Source: Amycolatopsis thermoflava N1165 (GTDB lineage Bacteria; Actinomycetota; Actinomycetes; Mycobacteriales; Pseudonocardiaceae). Taken from it: a stretch of 64,000 nt of DNA. The stretch spans positions 8,220,415-8,284,414 of the forward strand of contig NZ_KI421511.1 in the NCBI RefSeq assembly GCF_000473265.1. The letters are read 5' to 3'. Shown piece by piece: positions 49,969-58,897 of the stretch (position 1 is the first letter of the stretch; each line of letters begins with the position of its first letter). The position numbers and the translations under genes are program-made. The notes below the pieces were generated by a model. The model did not search any database. It saw only the letters and a list, made by a program, of their open reading frames with translations, and was not told the DNA's origin.

Positions 49969-51534
49969 TCAGCCGAGTTTGGTGTTCGCGTCGATCCGCA
50001 GCCCGCCCGCCGTGTTGACGACGCGCCAGGACACGCGGCCGACCCCGTCGATGGAAACGGACATGTCGGCGGAACCGTCGGCGTTGGCGCCCTTGTCCGC
50101 GCGGATCGAGTTGTAGCCCTCGATCTCGTGCTCGTCCCAGTACTGCTGGAACGCCTGCTGGCTGCCGAACACGGCCTGCGCGGCCGGCGTGAGCAGACCC
50201 CACGCCTGGGGCGATCCCGAGCCGTCGAGGTAGGCCTTGACCACCTGGCCCGCCGAGCCGAAGTCCACCGATCCGGTGTTGGCCGTCTGGCCGAGGTCGG
50301 CCGGGGCGGCGCTGCTGGGCGTGCTGGGCGGCGCGGAGGTGGGGGCCGTGGTGCCGCCCGCGTTGGCCTGCGAGGCGCCGCCGTTCGTCTTGTCGCCGCC
50401 GTTGAGCAGGACGATCAGCACGACCACGACCACGGCGACCACAGCTACCGCCGAGCCGGCCAGCACGCCCTTGCGCTTCAGCGGGGACTGTTTCGCCTGC
50501 TGGGGCGGTTTCGGCGGCGGGATGAACGCGGCGGTGGGGTTGCGCGGGCTGCGCTGCGGCGGGGCGGGCGGCGCGGCGGTGGCGGCGCCGGTGCGCTGCC
50601 ACGGCGGGCGCTCGCCGGGCGGAGGGGGCGGCGGCGCGTCCACTGCCGCGGCCGCGGGCTGGCGGCCGCCACCGTTGAACAGCGGCGGTGACACCAGCGT
50701 GCCCTTGGTGTCCTTCTCGCCGTTGGCCAGCGCGGCCAGCCGGTCGCGGGCCTCCAGCATGGTCGGCCGCTCCTCCGGCTCGACCCGCAGCAGGCTCATC
50801 AGCAGCGCGGTCGCCTTTCCGGACTGGCGCGGCGGGATGACCTGCCCGTTCGCCGCCGTGTAGAGCAGGGCCAGCTGGTTGGAGCTGTTGCCGTACGGCG
50901 GCTGGCCCTCCAGCGCGTGGTAGAGCGTCGCGCCGAGGGAGAAGACGTCGGAGGCAGGCGCCGGGTCGGAGCCGCGCGCCAGCTCGGGCGCGAGGTAGGC
51001 CGGGGTGCCGCCGATCAGGCCGGTCTGGGTGAGCGTGAGGTCGCCCGCCGCGCGCGAGATGCCGAAGTCGGTGATCTTCGCGGTGCCGTTGTCGTCGATC
51101 AGGATGTTCGCCGGCTTGATGTCCCGGTGCACGATGCCGGCCCGGTGCGCGACGACCAGCGCGGAGGCGACCTGGTGGCCGATGCGCGCGACCTCGGCCA
51201 GCGGCAGGGTGCCCTGCTCGGCGATCACCGCGGAGAGGCTGCGCGAGGGCAGGTACTCCATGACGAGGCAGGGATCACCGCCGTGCTCGGCGATGTCGAA
51301 CACCACGATGGCGTTCGGGTGCTGGAAGCGCGCCGCGTTCTTCGCCTCGCGCATGGCACGCTGCCGCATGCTGTTGCGTTCGGCTTCGGACATGCCCGGC
51401 TGAGCGAGGATCTGCTTGACCGCCACGGAACGCTCGAGGCGCTCGTCGACCGCGCGCCACACGACCCCCATGGCGCCGCTGCCGATGTGCTCAACGAGGC
51501 GATAGTGCCCTGCGATCAGCTGACCGGTGTCGAT
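49969..51534 (-). CDS. Ser/Thr protein kinase, start codon not standard
   Basis: This is a PknB-type receptor kinase. The kinase domain (about residues 10-270) has GSGAMGVVWRAVDERLE, the ATP Lys in VAVKQILAQ, the loop VHRDIKPANILID and ITDFGISRA. A proline-rich linker, one membrane segment (GVLAGSAVAVVAVVVVVLIV) and an extracellular domain follow. The expected N-terminus is DTGQLIAGHYRLVEHIG, but no ATG, GTG or TTG lies there in frame. GAGGAG is followed, 7 bases later, by ATC at 51534-51532. The given start assumes ATC. The only long extension (GTG at 51696) overlaps the upstream gene's coding sequence. Confidence 0.85.
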   Translation of the reverse strand: MDTGQLIAGHYRLVEHIGSGAMGVVWRAVDERLERSVAVKQILAQPGMSEAERNSMRQRAMREAKNAARFQHPNAIVVFDIAEHGGDPCLVMEYLPSRSLSAVIAEQGTLPLAEVARIGHQVASALVVAHRAGIVHRDIKPANILIDDNGTAKITDFGISRAAGDLTLTQTGLIGGTPAYLAPELARGSDPAPASDVFSLGATLYHALEGQPPYGNSSNQLALLYTAANGQVIPPRQSGKATALLMSLLRVEPEERPTMLEARDRLAALANGEKDTKGTLVSPPLFNGGGRQPAAAAVDAPPPPPPGERPPWQRTGAATAAPPAPPQRSPRNPTAAFIPPPKPPQQAKQSPLKRKGVLAGSAVAVVAVVVVVLIVLLNGGDKTNGGASQANAGGTTAPTSAPPSTPSSAAPADLGQTANTGSVDFGSAGQVVKAYLDGSGSPQAWGLLTPAAQAVFGSQQAFQQYWDEHEIEGYNSIRADKGANADGSADMSVSIDGVGRVSWRVVNTAGGLRIDANTKLG

Positions 51535-51538
51535 GGGA

Positions 51539-52276
51539 CTACTCCTCGGAAACTCTCCGCAAGTGCTGGGTTGGCTCAGCGCGAACGATCTCCTCGCGCA
51601 CCGGGTCGAGTGTAGCGGGCTGCCCGGTGCGCCCGACGTAAGCAGTCCCGCGGGCGATTCGGGCCAGGCCAAGGGCCCCGGCGAGTGCGAAGGCACCGTA
51701 GCAGGCGAGCAGCGCGGGCGGCGTGCCGCCGGTGAGCGCGTCGCCCAGCACCACGACCGCGACCGTGCCGGGCAGGCTGCCGAGGACGGTCCCGGCCAGG
51801 TACGGGCGGAACCGCACGGACAGGATCCCGCAGCAGTATCCCAGTGGTGCGAAGGGAACCAGCGGGATCAGCCGCAGCGACGCCACCGCGAGCACACCGC
51901 CGTCGGCGAGCCGCTCGTCGACCGCGCGCACCACTTTCCGTTCCAGGTGGCGGGACACGAGGTCGCGGCCGACCAGGCGGGCCAGCCCGAAGCCGAGCGC
52001 GCCGGACACCGCGGTCGCCGTGATCGCCACCACGATGCCGAGCACGTCACCGAGCAGGAGCCCGGCCGCGAGGTTGAACACGGTGCGGGGTATGGGCGCG
52101 ACGGTGAGTACCGAGTAGGCGGCCAGGAACACCAGCGCCGTCACCGGACCCGCGCCCGCGGCCCAGTTGCGTAGTTCCGCGGGGCTCGGCACGGGGAGTG
52201 TGAACGCCGCCACGACCGCCCCGGCGAGCAGGACGAGCGCGATGACCATCTTCAGGCGGCGGGGCACGACGTCCAC
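51539..52276 (-). CDS. VTT-domain (TVP38/TMEM64-type) membrane protein
   Basis: This 245-residue membrane protein has five to six segments and the VTT/SNARE-associated core (FNLAAGLLLGDVLGIVVAIT, then LGFGLARLVGRDLVSR and LRLIPLVPFAPLGYCCGI). Members are suspected lipid scramblases or transporters. GTG start 52276, with ATG 52249 as a shorter option. Its TAG lies inside the kinase ribosome-binding region. Confidence 0.82.
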   Translation of the reverse strand: MDVVPRRLKMVIALVLLAGAVVAAFTLPVPSPAELRNWAAGAGPVTALVFLAAYSVLTVAPIPRTVFNLAAGLLLGDVLGIVVAITATAVSGALGFGLARLVGRDLVSRHLERKVVRAVDERLADGGVLAVASLRLIPLVPFAPLGYCCGILSVRFRPYLAGTVLGSLPGTVAVVVLGDALTGGTPPALLACYGAFALAGALGLARIARGTAYVGRTGQPATLDPVREEIVRAEPTQHLRRVSEE

Positions 52277-52321
52277 GGTAAGGCACGCGCGGAACCGGCC
52301 CGGCGGGGCTACGGTGATCCG

Positions 52322-53341
52322 GTGGCAGGACGTGGCGAGGCGGTCGAGTACCAGGTCGGCGACCGCGTGGTGCGGGTGTCCAATCCGGACAAGGTGTACT
52401 TCCCGGAGCGCGGGATCACCAAGCGGCAGGTCGTGGAGTACTACCTCGCGGTCGCGGAGCCGTTGCTGCGGGCGGTCGGGGAACGGCCGACGACGCTGAA
52501 ACGGTTCCCCGACGGGGTTTCCGGCGAGCCGTTCTACGCCAAACGGGTCCCCAGGGGAGCGCCCGAATGGGTGCAGACCGCGCGGATCACGTTCCCGTCC
52601 GGGCGCACCGCGGATGAGGTCTGCCCCACCGAGCCGGCGGTGTTCGCGTGGGCGGCCAACCTCGGCACGCTCGACTTCCACCCGTGGCCCGTCCGGCGGT
52701 CCGACGTGGACCACCCGGACGAACTTCGGATCGACGTGGACCCGTCGGACAGCTCCGGGTTCGGCGACGCGGTGCGGGTCGCGCTGGTGGTGCGCGAGGT
52801 GCTGGCGGACGCCGGGCTGACCGGGTACCCGAAGACGTCCGGCGGGCGCGGGGTGCACGTGCTGGTCCGGATCCGGCCGGAGTGGGACTTCGTCGACGTG
52901 CGGCACGCGGTGATCGCGCTGGGCCGCGAGGTGGAGCGGCGCGTGCCCGACCTCGCCACGATCGCGTGGTGGAAGGAGGAGCGCGGCGGCCGCGTGTTCC
53001 TCGACTACAACCAGGCGGCGCGGGACCGGACCGTGGCCTCGTCCTGGTCGGTGCGCGGCACCCCGCGGGCGACGGTGTCGAGGCCGCTGACCTGGGAGCA
53101 GCTGCCCGAGGCCGACCCGGACGACTTCGACGTGCTCACCGTGCCGGACTGGCTGGCCGGGCACGGCGACCCGCACGCCGCGATCGACGACGAGGCGTTC
53201 GGCCTGGAGACCGCGCTGGAGTGGTACGCCCGCGACGAGCGGGACCACGGGCTCGGCGAGATGCCGTACCCGCCGGACTACCCGAAAATGCCAGGTGAAC
53301 CGAAGCGCGTGCAGCCCAGCAGGGCGCGGCCGGAGGGCTGA
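52322..53341 (+). CDS. LigD-type DNA polymerase/primase domain protein
   Basis: This 339-residue stand-alone polymerase domain (PolDom/eukaryotic-primase fold) has catalytic acidic residues in LRIDVDPSDSSGF, followed by GYPKTSGGRGVHVLVRI and WSVRGTPRATVSRPLTWEQL. It is used for fill-in at double-strand breaks in NHEJ. A separate LigC-type ligase gene lies 6.6 kb away, and no Ku gene is in the window. GTG start at 52322, divergent from the VTT gene by 45 bp. Confidence 0.88.
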   Translation: MAGRGEAVEYQVGDRVVRVSNPDKVYFPERGITKRQVVEYYLAVAEPLLRAVGERPTTLKRFPDGVSGEPFYAKRVPRGAPEWVQTARITFPSGRTADEVCPTEPAVFAWAANLGTLDFHPWPVRRSDVDHPDELRIDVDPSDSSGFGDAVRVALVVREVLADAGLTGYPKTSGGRGVHVLVRIRPEWDFVDVRHAVIALGREVERRVPDLATIAWWKEERGGRVFLDYNQAARDRTVASSWSVRGTPRATVSRPLTWEQLPEADPDDFDVLTVPDWLAGHGDPHAAIDDEAFGLETALEWYARDERDHGLGEMPYPPDYPKMPGEPKRVQPSRARPEG

Positions 53342-53367
53342 CGGGCCGCGCGGGATGGCGGTGCAGG

Positions 53368-54429
53368 ATGACCGAGAACCCGGCCACCGGCCGGCTGCTC
53401 CACCGCTCCGCCGTCGTGTGCGCGCAACTGCTGGTCGTCGCCGCCGCGCTGTGGGTGCTCGCCAGGGTGCTGGCCACGCTCGCCGTCGTGGTGATCCCCG
53501 TCGCCCTCGCGCTGCTGCTCGCCGCGCTGCTCGCGCCGGCCGTGACCTGGCTGGCGCGGCACCACGTGCCGAGGGCGCTGGCGACGGCGGTCGTCCTGGT
53601 CGGCGGGGTGGCCGCGGTCGGCGCCGTGCTGTGGTTCGTGGTCAAGACGGTGGTGGACAGCCTGCCCGACCTGCGCACCCAGCTCGGCGGGAGCTACCAG
53701 GAGCTGCGCGGCTGGCTCGGCTCGGTGGGGGTGCGCCCGGAGCAGCTGGACCAGGTGGCGACCCAGGCGCGGGAGTGGGTGGCGGCGAACCAGCAGTCGT
53801 TGGCGACCGGCGCGTGGAACGCGTTCGCCACGCTCGGATCGGTGCTCACCGGACTGGCACTGGCGATCTTCGTCCTGGTCTTCGTGCTCTACGACGGCGA
53901 GCGGATCTGGCGGTTCCTCTCCCTGCCGTTCCGCGGTTCCGCCCGCCGCCGGGTGGACGCCGCGGGCAAGCGAGCCTTCCACGACCTCACGGCGTTCATG
54001 TTCGCGCTGATCATCGTGTCGGCGGTGGACGCCGTCGGGATCGGCATCGGGCTGTGGGTCACCGGGGTGCCGCTGGTGGTGCCCCTGGCGACGCTGGTGT
54101 TCCTCGGCGGGTTCGTGCCGATGATCGGCGCGTTCGTCACCGGCCTGCTCGCCGCGCTAGTCGCACTGGTCGCCGAGGGGCCGTTCACCGCGCTGCTGGT
54201 CGTCCTGATCGTGATCGCCGTGCAGCAGCTGGAGGGCAACGTGCTGGAGCCGATGATCACCAGCAGGGCGGTGCGGCTGCACCCGGTCGCGGTCATCCTG
54301 GCGATCGCCGTCGGCGTGCAGCAGGCCGGGGTGATCGGGGCGCTGCTGGCGGTGCCCGTGCTCAGCACGATCCGGGCGATCACCGCGACGCTGCTGGAGA
54401 CGGAACAGGCGCCGGGGCCGGCGTGTTGA
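53368..54429 (+). CDS. AI-2E family membrane transporter
   Basis: This 353-residue protein with about eight membrane segments has the AI-2E/YdiK-type core (FVLYDGERIWRFLSLPFRG, GIGLWVTGVPLVVPLATLVF, then FVPMIGAFVTGLLAALVAL and QQLEGNVLEPMI). The substrate is unknown; the family name does not prove autoinducer export. It follows the polymerase gene by 26 bp and precedes the LLM gene by 7 bp. Confidence 0.85.
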   Translation: MTENPATGRLLHRSAVVCAQLLVVAAALWVLARVLATLAVVVIPVALALLLAALLAPAVTWLARHHVPRALATAVVLVGGVAAVGAVLWFVVKTVVDSLPDLRTQLGGSYQELRGWLGSVGVRPEQLDQVATQAREWVAANQQSLATGAWNAFATLGSVLTGLALAIFVLVFVLYDGERIWRFLSLPFRGSARRRVDAAGKRAFHDLTAFMFALIIVSAVDAVGIGIGLWVTGVPLVVPLATLVFLGGFVPMIGAFVTGLLAALVALVAEGPFTALLVVLIVIAVQQLEGNVLEPMITSRAVRLHPVAVILAIAVGVQQAGVIGALLAVPVLSTIRAITATLLETEQAPGPAC

Positions 54430-54436
54430 CCAAGGC

Positions 54437-55450
54437 GTGAAGTTGTCCGTGCTCGACCGGTCCCGCACCCGCGAAGGCGGCACCCACGCCGAGGCGCTGC
54501 GGGAGACCGTGGCGTTCGCGCGGCAGGCCGAGGCGCTGGGCTACCACCGGTTCTGGGTGTCGGAGCACCACAGCGTGCCGGGCGTGGCCGGATCCGCGCC
54601 CACGGTGCTGGCCGCCGCGGTCGCGGACGCCACGTCGACCATCCGCGTCGGCACCGGCGGCGTGATGCTGCCCAACCACCAGCCGCTCGTCGTGGCCGAG
54701 CAGTTCGGCGTGCTGGAGGCGCTGCACCCGGGCCGGGTCGACATGGGGCTGGGCCGGTCGGTCGGGTTCACCGGCGGCGTGCGGCGCGCGCTCGGCCACG
54801 GCAAGGGCGACGCCGACCGGTTCGGTGAGCAGGTGCGGCTGCTGCTCGGCTACCTCGACGGCACGCAGGGCGAGTTCCCCGGCGTGCACGCGTTCCCGGC
54901 GGAGGGGCAGCCGGCCCCGGCGTTCCTGCTGGCCACCGGGGCGGGCGCGGACCTGGCCGCCGAGCTGGGGCTGCCGCTGGTGATCGGCGCCGTGCGCGGT
55001 GAGGGGCGCATGATCGAGGCGATCGGGCGCTACCGGGAGTCGTTCGTCCCGTCGGTTCGCTGCCCGGCGCCGTACGTGATCGTCTCGGCGACGATCGCGG
55101 TGGCCGAGACGCGGGAGGCCGCGGAGCGGTTGCTGGTGCCGGAGGCGTGGTCGTCGGCGTGGTCGCGCACGCACGGCGTGTTCCCGCCGCTGCGCCCGGC
55201 GGCGGAGATCCTGGCCGGCCCGATGACCGACCGGGAACGCCGCTACTTCGACGAGGCCCGGTCGGGGCAGATCGCAGGCACCCCTGCCGAAGCGGCCGCG
55301 GCACTGGAGGGGCTGGTGGAGCGCACGGGCGCGGACGAGGTCCTGGTGACCACGAGCACGTACGACCGTGCGGAGATGCTGGAGTCCTACCGGCTGCTGG
55401 CGGAGGTGCTCTCCGCGGGCAGCGCCGCCGGGTCCTTCGGCGTCCGGTAG
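54437..55450 (+). CDS. LLM-class (luciferase-like) monooxygenase
   Basis: This 337-residue TIM-barrel flavin enzyme has KLSVLDRSRTREGGTHAEAL at the N-terminus, FWVSEHHSVPG, and LHPGRVDMGLGRSVGFTGGV as the barrel signature. The MsnO8/alkanal monooxygenase-like group fits best. GTG start at 54437. The 3' end overlaps the convergent GT87 gene by 64 bp. No bioluminescence role is implied. Confidence 0.85.
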   Translation: MKLSVLDRSRTREGGTHAEALRETVAFARQAEALGYHRFWVSEHHSVPGVAGSAPTVLAAAVADATSTIRVGTGGVMLPNHQPLVVAEQFGVLEALHPGRVDMGLGRSVGFTGGVRRALGHGKGDADRFGEQVRLLLGYLDGTQGEFPGVHAFPAEGQPAPAFLLATGAGADLAAELGLPLVIGAVRGEGRMIEAIGRYRESFVPSVRCPAPYVIVSATIAVAETREAAERLLVPEAWSSAWSRTHGVFPPLRPAAEILAGPMTDRERRYFDEARSGQIAGTPAEAAAALEGLVERTGADEVLVTTSTYDRAEMLESYRLLAEVLSAGSAAGSFGVR

Positions 55451-56679
55451 TACAGCGCGACCGCCAGGAACACCGCGAACGTCAGCCAGATGTAGGCGTT
55501 CTGGAACAGCCACTCCAGCCCCGCCGGTTTGAACGCCAGCACCGTGTCCGCCTCGAAGCCGATCAGCGGCAGCACCCCGCCGGAGGTGACGAGCGCGGCG
55601 CCGACCAGGCCGATCCACCCCAGCACCGACCCGCGGAACGCGAGGTTGCCCAGGCAGATCAGCAGCATCGCCAGCCACACCCAGTGGTGCACCCAGCTGT
55701 ACGGCGACACGGCCGTCGTCGCCAGGCCGCACAGCGTCGCCGCCACCAGTTCCTCGCCGCGCGCGACCAGCCGCCGCGCCAGCAGCAGGCACACCACGGC
55801 GGTCGCGGCCGCGGCGAGCAGCCACACGATCTGCATCCCGCCGGTCACCCCGGTCGCCCGCGCGAAGAAGCCGCGCAGCGACTCGTTCGACGGGTTCTCC
55901 GGCACGCCGACCCGCGTCGGGTCCATGAACGCGCCGGACCAGAACGTCACCGAGTCGTGCCACAGGAACGCGAACCCGACGGCCACGGTGACCACGAACG
56001 TGCCCATCGCGACGATCGCCGCCCGGTACCGCCGCGTCACCAGCAGGTACAGCACGAAGAACGCGGGCGTCAGCTTGATCCCGGCGGCGATGCCGATCAG
56101 CACGCCCTTGACCTTCGACGAGTCGGGCAGCGCCAAGTCGAGCAGCACCAGCGTCATCAGCAGGATGTTGACCTGCCCGAACGCCATCGTCTCGCGCACC
56201 GGCTCGCACCACATGAGCAGCGCCGCCACCGGCAGGCTGAACAACACGAGCCGCACGTCGCGCCGGAACCGCAGCAGCGACAGCGCCGCCCACACCCCGA
56301 CGGCCAGCATCGCGTAGTCACCGAGCGCGCCCACCCACGTGAAGAGTTCACCCTTCAGTGGCGCCAGCGGCACGAACAGCAGCGCGGCGAACGGGGTGTA
56401 GACGAACTCCCACTGCCCGCGGATGTTGCCGAGCAGCGGCGTGTCGTAGACCGACACGCCGTCCAGCACGCGTTCGCCCGCGATCCGGTACACGCCCAGG
56501 TCGAGCAGGTGCAGCAGCGCTGGGAGCTGGGCCAGGACCTCTCTGACGTACCAGAAACCGGCGCCCGCGCCCAGCACGAGGACCGGCCAGACGGCGATCC
56601 AGGGAATCGGTCGTCGCGCGCTGTCCCGGGGCGCCGGCGCCACAGCCGGTGTCTCGACCGCGGAAGACGGCACAGTCAC
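55387..56679 (-). CDS. GT87-family (DUF2029) membrane mannosyltransferase
   Basis: This 430-residue polytopic GT-C enzyme uses polyprenyl-phosphate sugar donors on the outer membrane face. A loop after the first segment reads LDLGVYRIAGERVLDG, with the acidic residue expected for catalysis, followed by YTPFAALLFVPLAPLKGE and NILLMTLVLLDL. The family includes PimE and other lipoarabinomannan enzymes. It may extend an envelope glycolipid. Confidence 0.82.
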   Translation of the reverse strand: MTVPSSAVETPAVAPAPRDSARRPIPWIAVWPVLVLGAGAGFWYVREVLAQLPALLHLLDLGVYRIAGERVLDGVSVYDTPLLGNIRGQWEFVYTPFAALLFVPLAPLKGELFTWVGALGDYAMLAVGVWAALSLLRFRRDVRLVLFSLPVAALLMWCEPVRETMAFGQVNILLMTLVLLDLALPDSSKVKGVLIGIAAGIKLTPAFFVLYLLVTRRYRAAIVAMGTFVVTVAVGFAFLWHDSVTFWSGAFMDPTRVGVPENPSNESLRGFFARATGVTGGMQIVWLLAAAATAVVCLLLARRLVARGEELVAATLCGLATTAVSPYSWVHHWVWLAMLLICLGNLAFRGSVLGWIGLVGAALVTSGGVLPLIGFEADTVLAFKPAGLEWLFQNAYIWLTFAVFLAVALYYRTPKDPAALPAESTSASSR

Positions 56680-56741
56680 TCCCAGTACTCAGTGGTCCGG
56701 CGGATGGAGGACAAGCCTAAACGGGGGCCGCGCAGGGTCCC

Positions 56742-58259
56742 CTATGCGGGGCAGAGCGTGCCGTCGGCGGGGACCTTCCCGTCGACCAGGAACGCCCGCA
56801 CCGCCTCGGCCGCGCACGGCGAGCCGAGCGCCCCGTGCCCGGCGCCCTGCCACGCGACGCGCACCGCGCTCGGGATCTGCTGCGCGGCCCGCACCGTGCC
56901 GGTTTCCGGCGTGACCGGGTCGGTCAGGGTGCTGGTGACCAGTACCGGCGGCAGCCCGGACGTGCCCAGCGTCGGCAGCGACTCGGTGCGCGCCGGCCAC
57001 GGCAGGCACCACGCGAGCCGCTGCGTCACCAGCCCGCCGAAGACGGGGTAGCGGCCGCGCAGCTGCGTGGTCAGCCCGGCGATCTGGTCGGCGGGCATCC
57101 GCACGACGGTGTCGTTGCACTCGGTGGCCAGCGTGGCGTCGAGGCGGGACGGCGCGACGTCCGAGCCGTTGAGCATCGGCGAGACGAACGCGGCGAGCCC
57201 GCGGACGTCGCCACCGCGGCCGGCGTCCAGCGCGCCGGCCAGCTCGGTCCAGCGGGTGCGGTCGGCGAGCCCGGTGACCACGGCCCGCAGTGCCGTGCCC
57301 GCGCCGAACACCGCGCCGCCGGGCAGGACCTGCGGCGCCGCGCGCAGCCGCTCCACCACGGCGTTCACCGTCGCGGCCGCGTCCTGGCCGACGGCGCGGC
57401 CGTAGGCGTCGAGGGTGGCCTGCTGCGCGGCGGCCAGGTCGCCGAGCACCGTGACCGTGTCGCTGGACGGGTCGGGGATGCCGTCCATCACGAACCGGCC
57501 GACGCGGTCCGGGAACCGGGCGGCGTAGGAGATGAGCACCTGCGAGCCCTCGCCGTGGGCGAGCGCGTGCAGCTTCGGCACGCCCAGCTCACCGCGGATT
57601 TCTTCGAGGTCGCCTGCGGTGCGCCAGCTGTCGAAGGACTGCTGTGCGCCGCCGAGGTCGATCGCGCACTGCTGCCCGGCCTTGCGGGCGGCGTCCAGCA
57701 GCGGTTCCAGGTCGTCGTCGGCCGGGTCCTGGTTGAGCAGCTGGCCGCGGGTGTCCTCGGGCACGCACGACAGCGGGTCGGACTCGCCGGTGCCGCGCCG
57801 GTCCACCCCGATCAGCGAAAACCGCTGCAGCAGCGCGGGCGGCAGTGTCGAGGCGAGCCGCGCGGCGTAGAGGGTGCCGGGCTCGCCCGCGACGTCGTTG
57901 ACCACGACCAGCGGGATCGCGCCGTTGCCCGCCTTGAGCACGGACACGCGCGTCTGGACGCGGCCCGGCAGCGCCGGGTTGTCCAGTGTGGACATCACGG
58001 TGCCGCAGCTGAACCGCAGGTAGCCCGGCGCCTCGGCGCCGAGGCGGTTGCGGGTCTGCGCGTCGCAGTCGGTCCAGTCGAGCGCGGGCGAACGCGGCTC
58101 GGTCAGCGGCGGCAGCGGCACCTCCGTGGCGGAGCTGGCCGGCGCGGAGGACACCGGCTCGTCGTTCTCCACGACCGGCGGCCGTTTCGACGGTCCCGCC
58201 GTGCAGCCGGCGAGGAGGGCCGGCAGCAGCACAGCGAGCACGAGACCACGGCGCGGCAC
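56742..58259 (-). CDS. Lipoprotein alpha/beta hydrolase lacking the nucleophile Ser
   Basis: This 505-residue lipoprotein (lipobox LLAGC near residue 19) is of the tripeptidyl aminopeptidase/SlpD type, with a C-terminal TAP-like domain. The acid and base are present (VLVTSTLTDPVTPETG and WQGAGHGALGSPC). At the elbow, where relatives read GxSYG, this protein reads AHGEG (ALAHGEGSQVLISYAARFPD), so Gly replaces Ser. It may bind peptides without cutting. AGAGGA precedes the GTG start at 58259. Confidence 0.8.
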   Translation of the reverse strand: MPRRGLVLAVLLPALLAGCTAGPSKRPPVVENDEPVSSAPASSATEVPLPPLTEPRSPALDWTDCDAQTRNRLGAEAPGYLRFSCGTVMSTLDNPALPGRVQTRVSVLKAGNGAIPLVVVNDVAGEPGTLYAARLASTLPPALLQRFSLIGVDRRGTGESDPLSCVPEDTRGQLLNQDPADDDLEPLLDAARKAGQQCAIDLGGAQQSFDSWRTAGDLEEIRGELGVPKLHALAHGEGSQVLISYAARFPDRVGRFVMDGIPDPSSDTVTVLGDLAAAQQATLDAYGRAVGQDAAATVNAVVERLRAAPQVLPGGAVFGAGTALRAVVTGLADRTRWTELAGALDAGRGGDVRGLAAFVSPMLNGSDVAPSRLDATLATECNDTVVRMPADQIAGLTTQLRGRYPVFGGLVTQRLAWCLPWPARTESLPTLGTSGLPPVLVTSTLTDPVTPETGTVRAAQQIPSAVRVAWQGAGHGALGSPCAAEAVRAFLVDGKVPADGTLCPA

Positions 58260-58342
58260 GACGTTCCTCTTTCCCTTGGTGCGTGTTCGCCCCCGAGGTT
58301 CGCACGACGCCCGTTTACCCGTGGTGAGCGGGGTCGGTGCGC

Positions 58343-58897
58343 TCAGGCGCCGTGGGCGGTGAACCCGCCCGCGCTGAACCCGCCGGAGCCCGCGGTCCCG
58401 GTTCCCCCCGGCGTGTGGTGGCGGGGCGCGGACGGCCGCGGGGACATCGGCGAGGCGAGCGGGGCGGGTTCGGCCGACAGTCGGTCCAGCACGTGGCGGG
58501 CGGCGGCCACCACGTACGGCACGCCGGGCTCGTCCGCCGCGCTCAGCAGCATCTCGCGCAGTTCGCGCCGGTCGTAGCGGGCCACGAGCTCGGGCCGGGC
58601 GTCCAGGAGGGCCAGGATGGCCACCCACGGCAGATCCCGGCCGTCCCGGGCGTTGCGGTCGCCCTCGGCCGCCATGACCTCCCGCATGACGTCCCAGATC
58701 TTCTCGCGCCACAGCGGGCTGCGGTGCCACAACCGCTCCAGCGTGGTGCGCGCCCGGTGGGCCGCCTCGTCGTTCCGGGCCTGGCACATCACCCGCACGA
58801 GCGCCTCGGGCGATCGGCGGCGGCACAGGTGGGCCGTCGCGAGGACGGCCAGCCGTCCCCGGCTCCGCAGCGCCTGCCGTTCCACCCGGCCTGCCAT
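58343..58897 (-). CDS. Hypothetical helical-repeat-like protein
   Basis: This 184-residue soluble protein is of unrecognised family. Residues 1-130 look like alpha-helical repeats rich in Arg and Leu (RRSPEALVRVMCQARNDEAA, then TTLERLWHRSPLWREKIWDV). The C-terminal 50 residues are low-complexity Pro/Ser/Gly. Its ATG overlaps the ligase stop codon (TGATG), so it is made with LigC. Confidence 0.65.
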   Translation of the reverse strand: MAGRVERQALRSRGRLAVLATAHLCRRRSPEALVRVMCQARNDEAAHRARTTLERLWHRSPLWREKIWDVMREVMAAEGDRNARDGRDLPWVAILALLDARPELVARYDRRELREMLLSAADEPGVPYVVAAARHVLDRLSAEPAPLASPMSPRPSAPRHHTPGGTGTAGSGGFSAGGFTAHGA

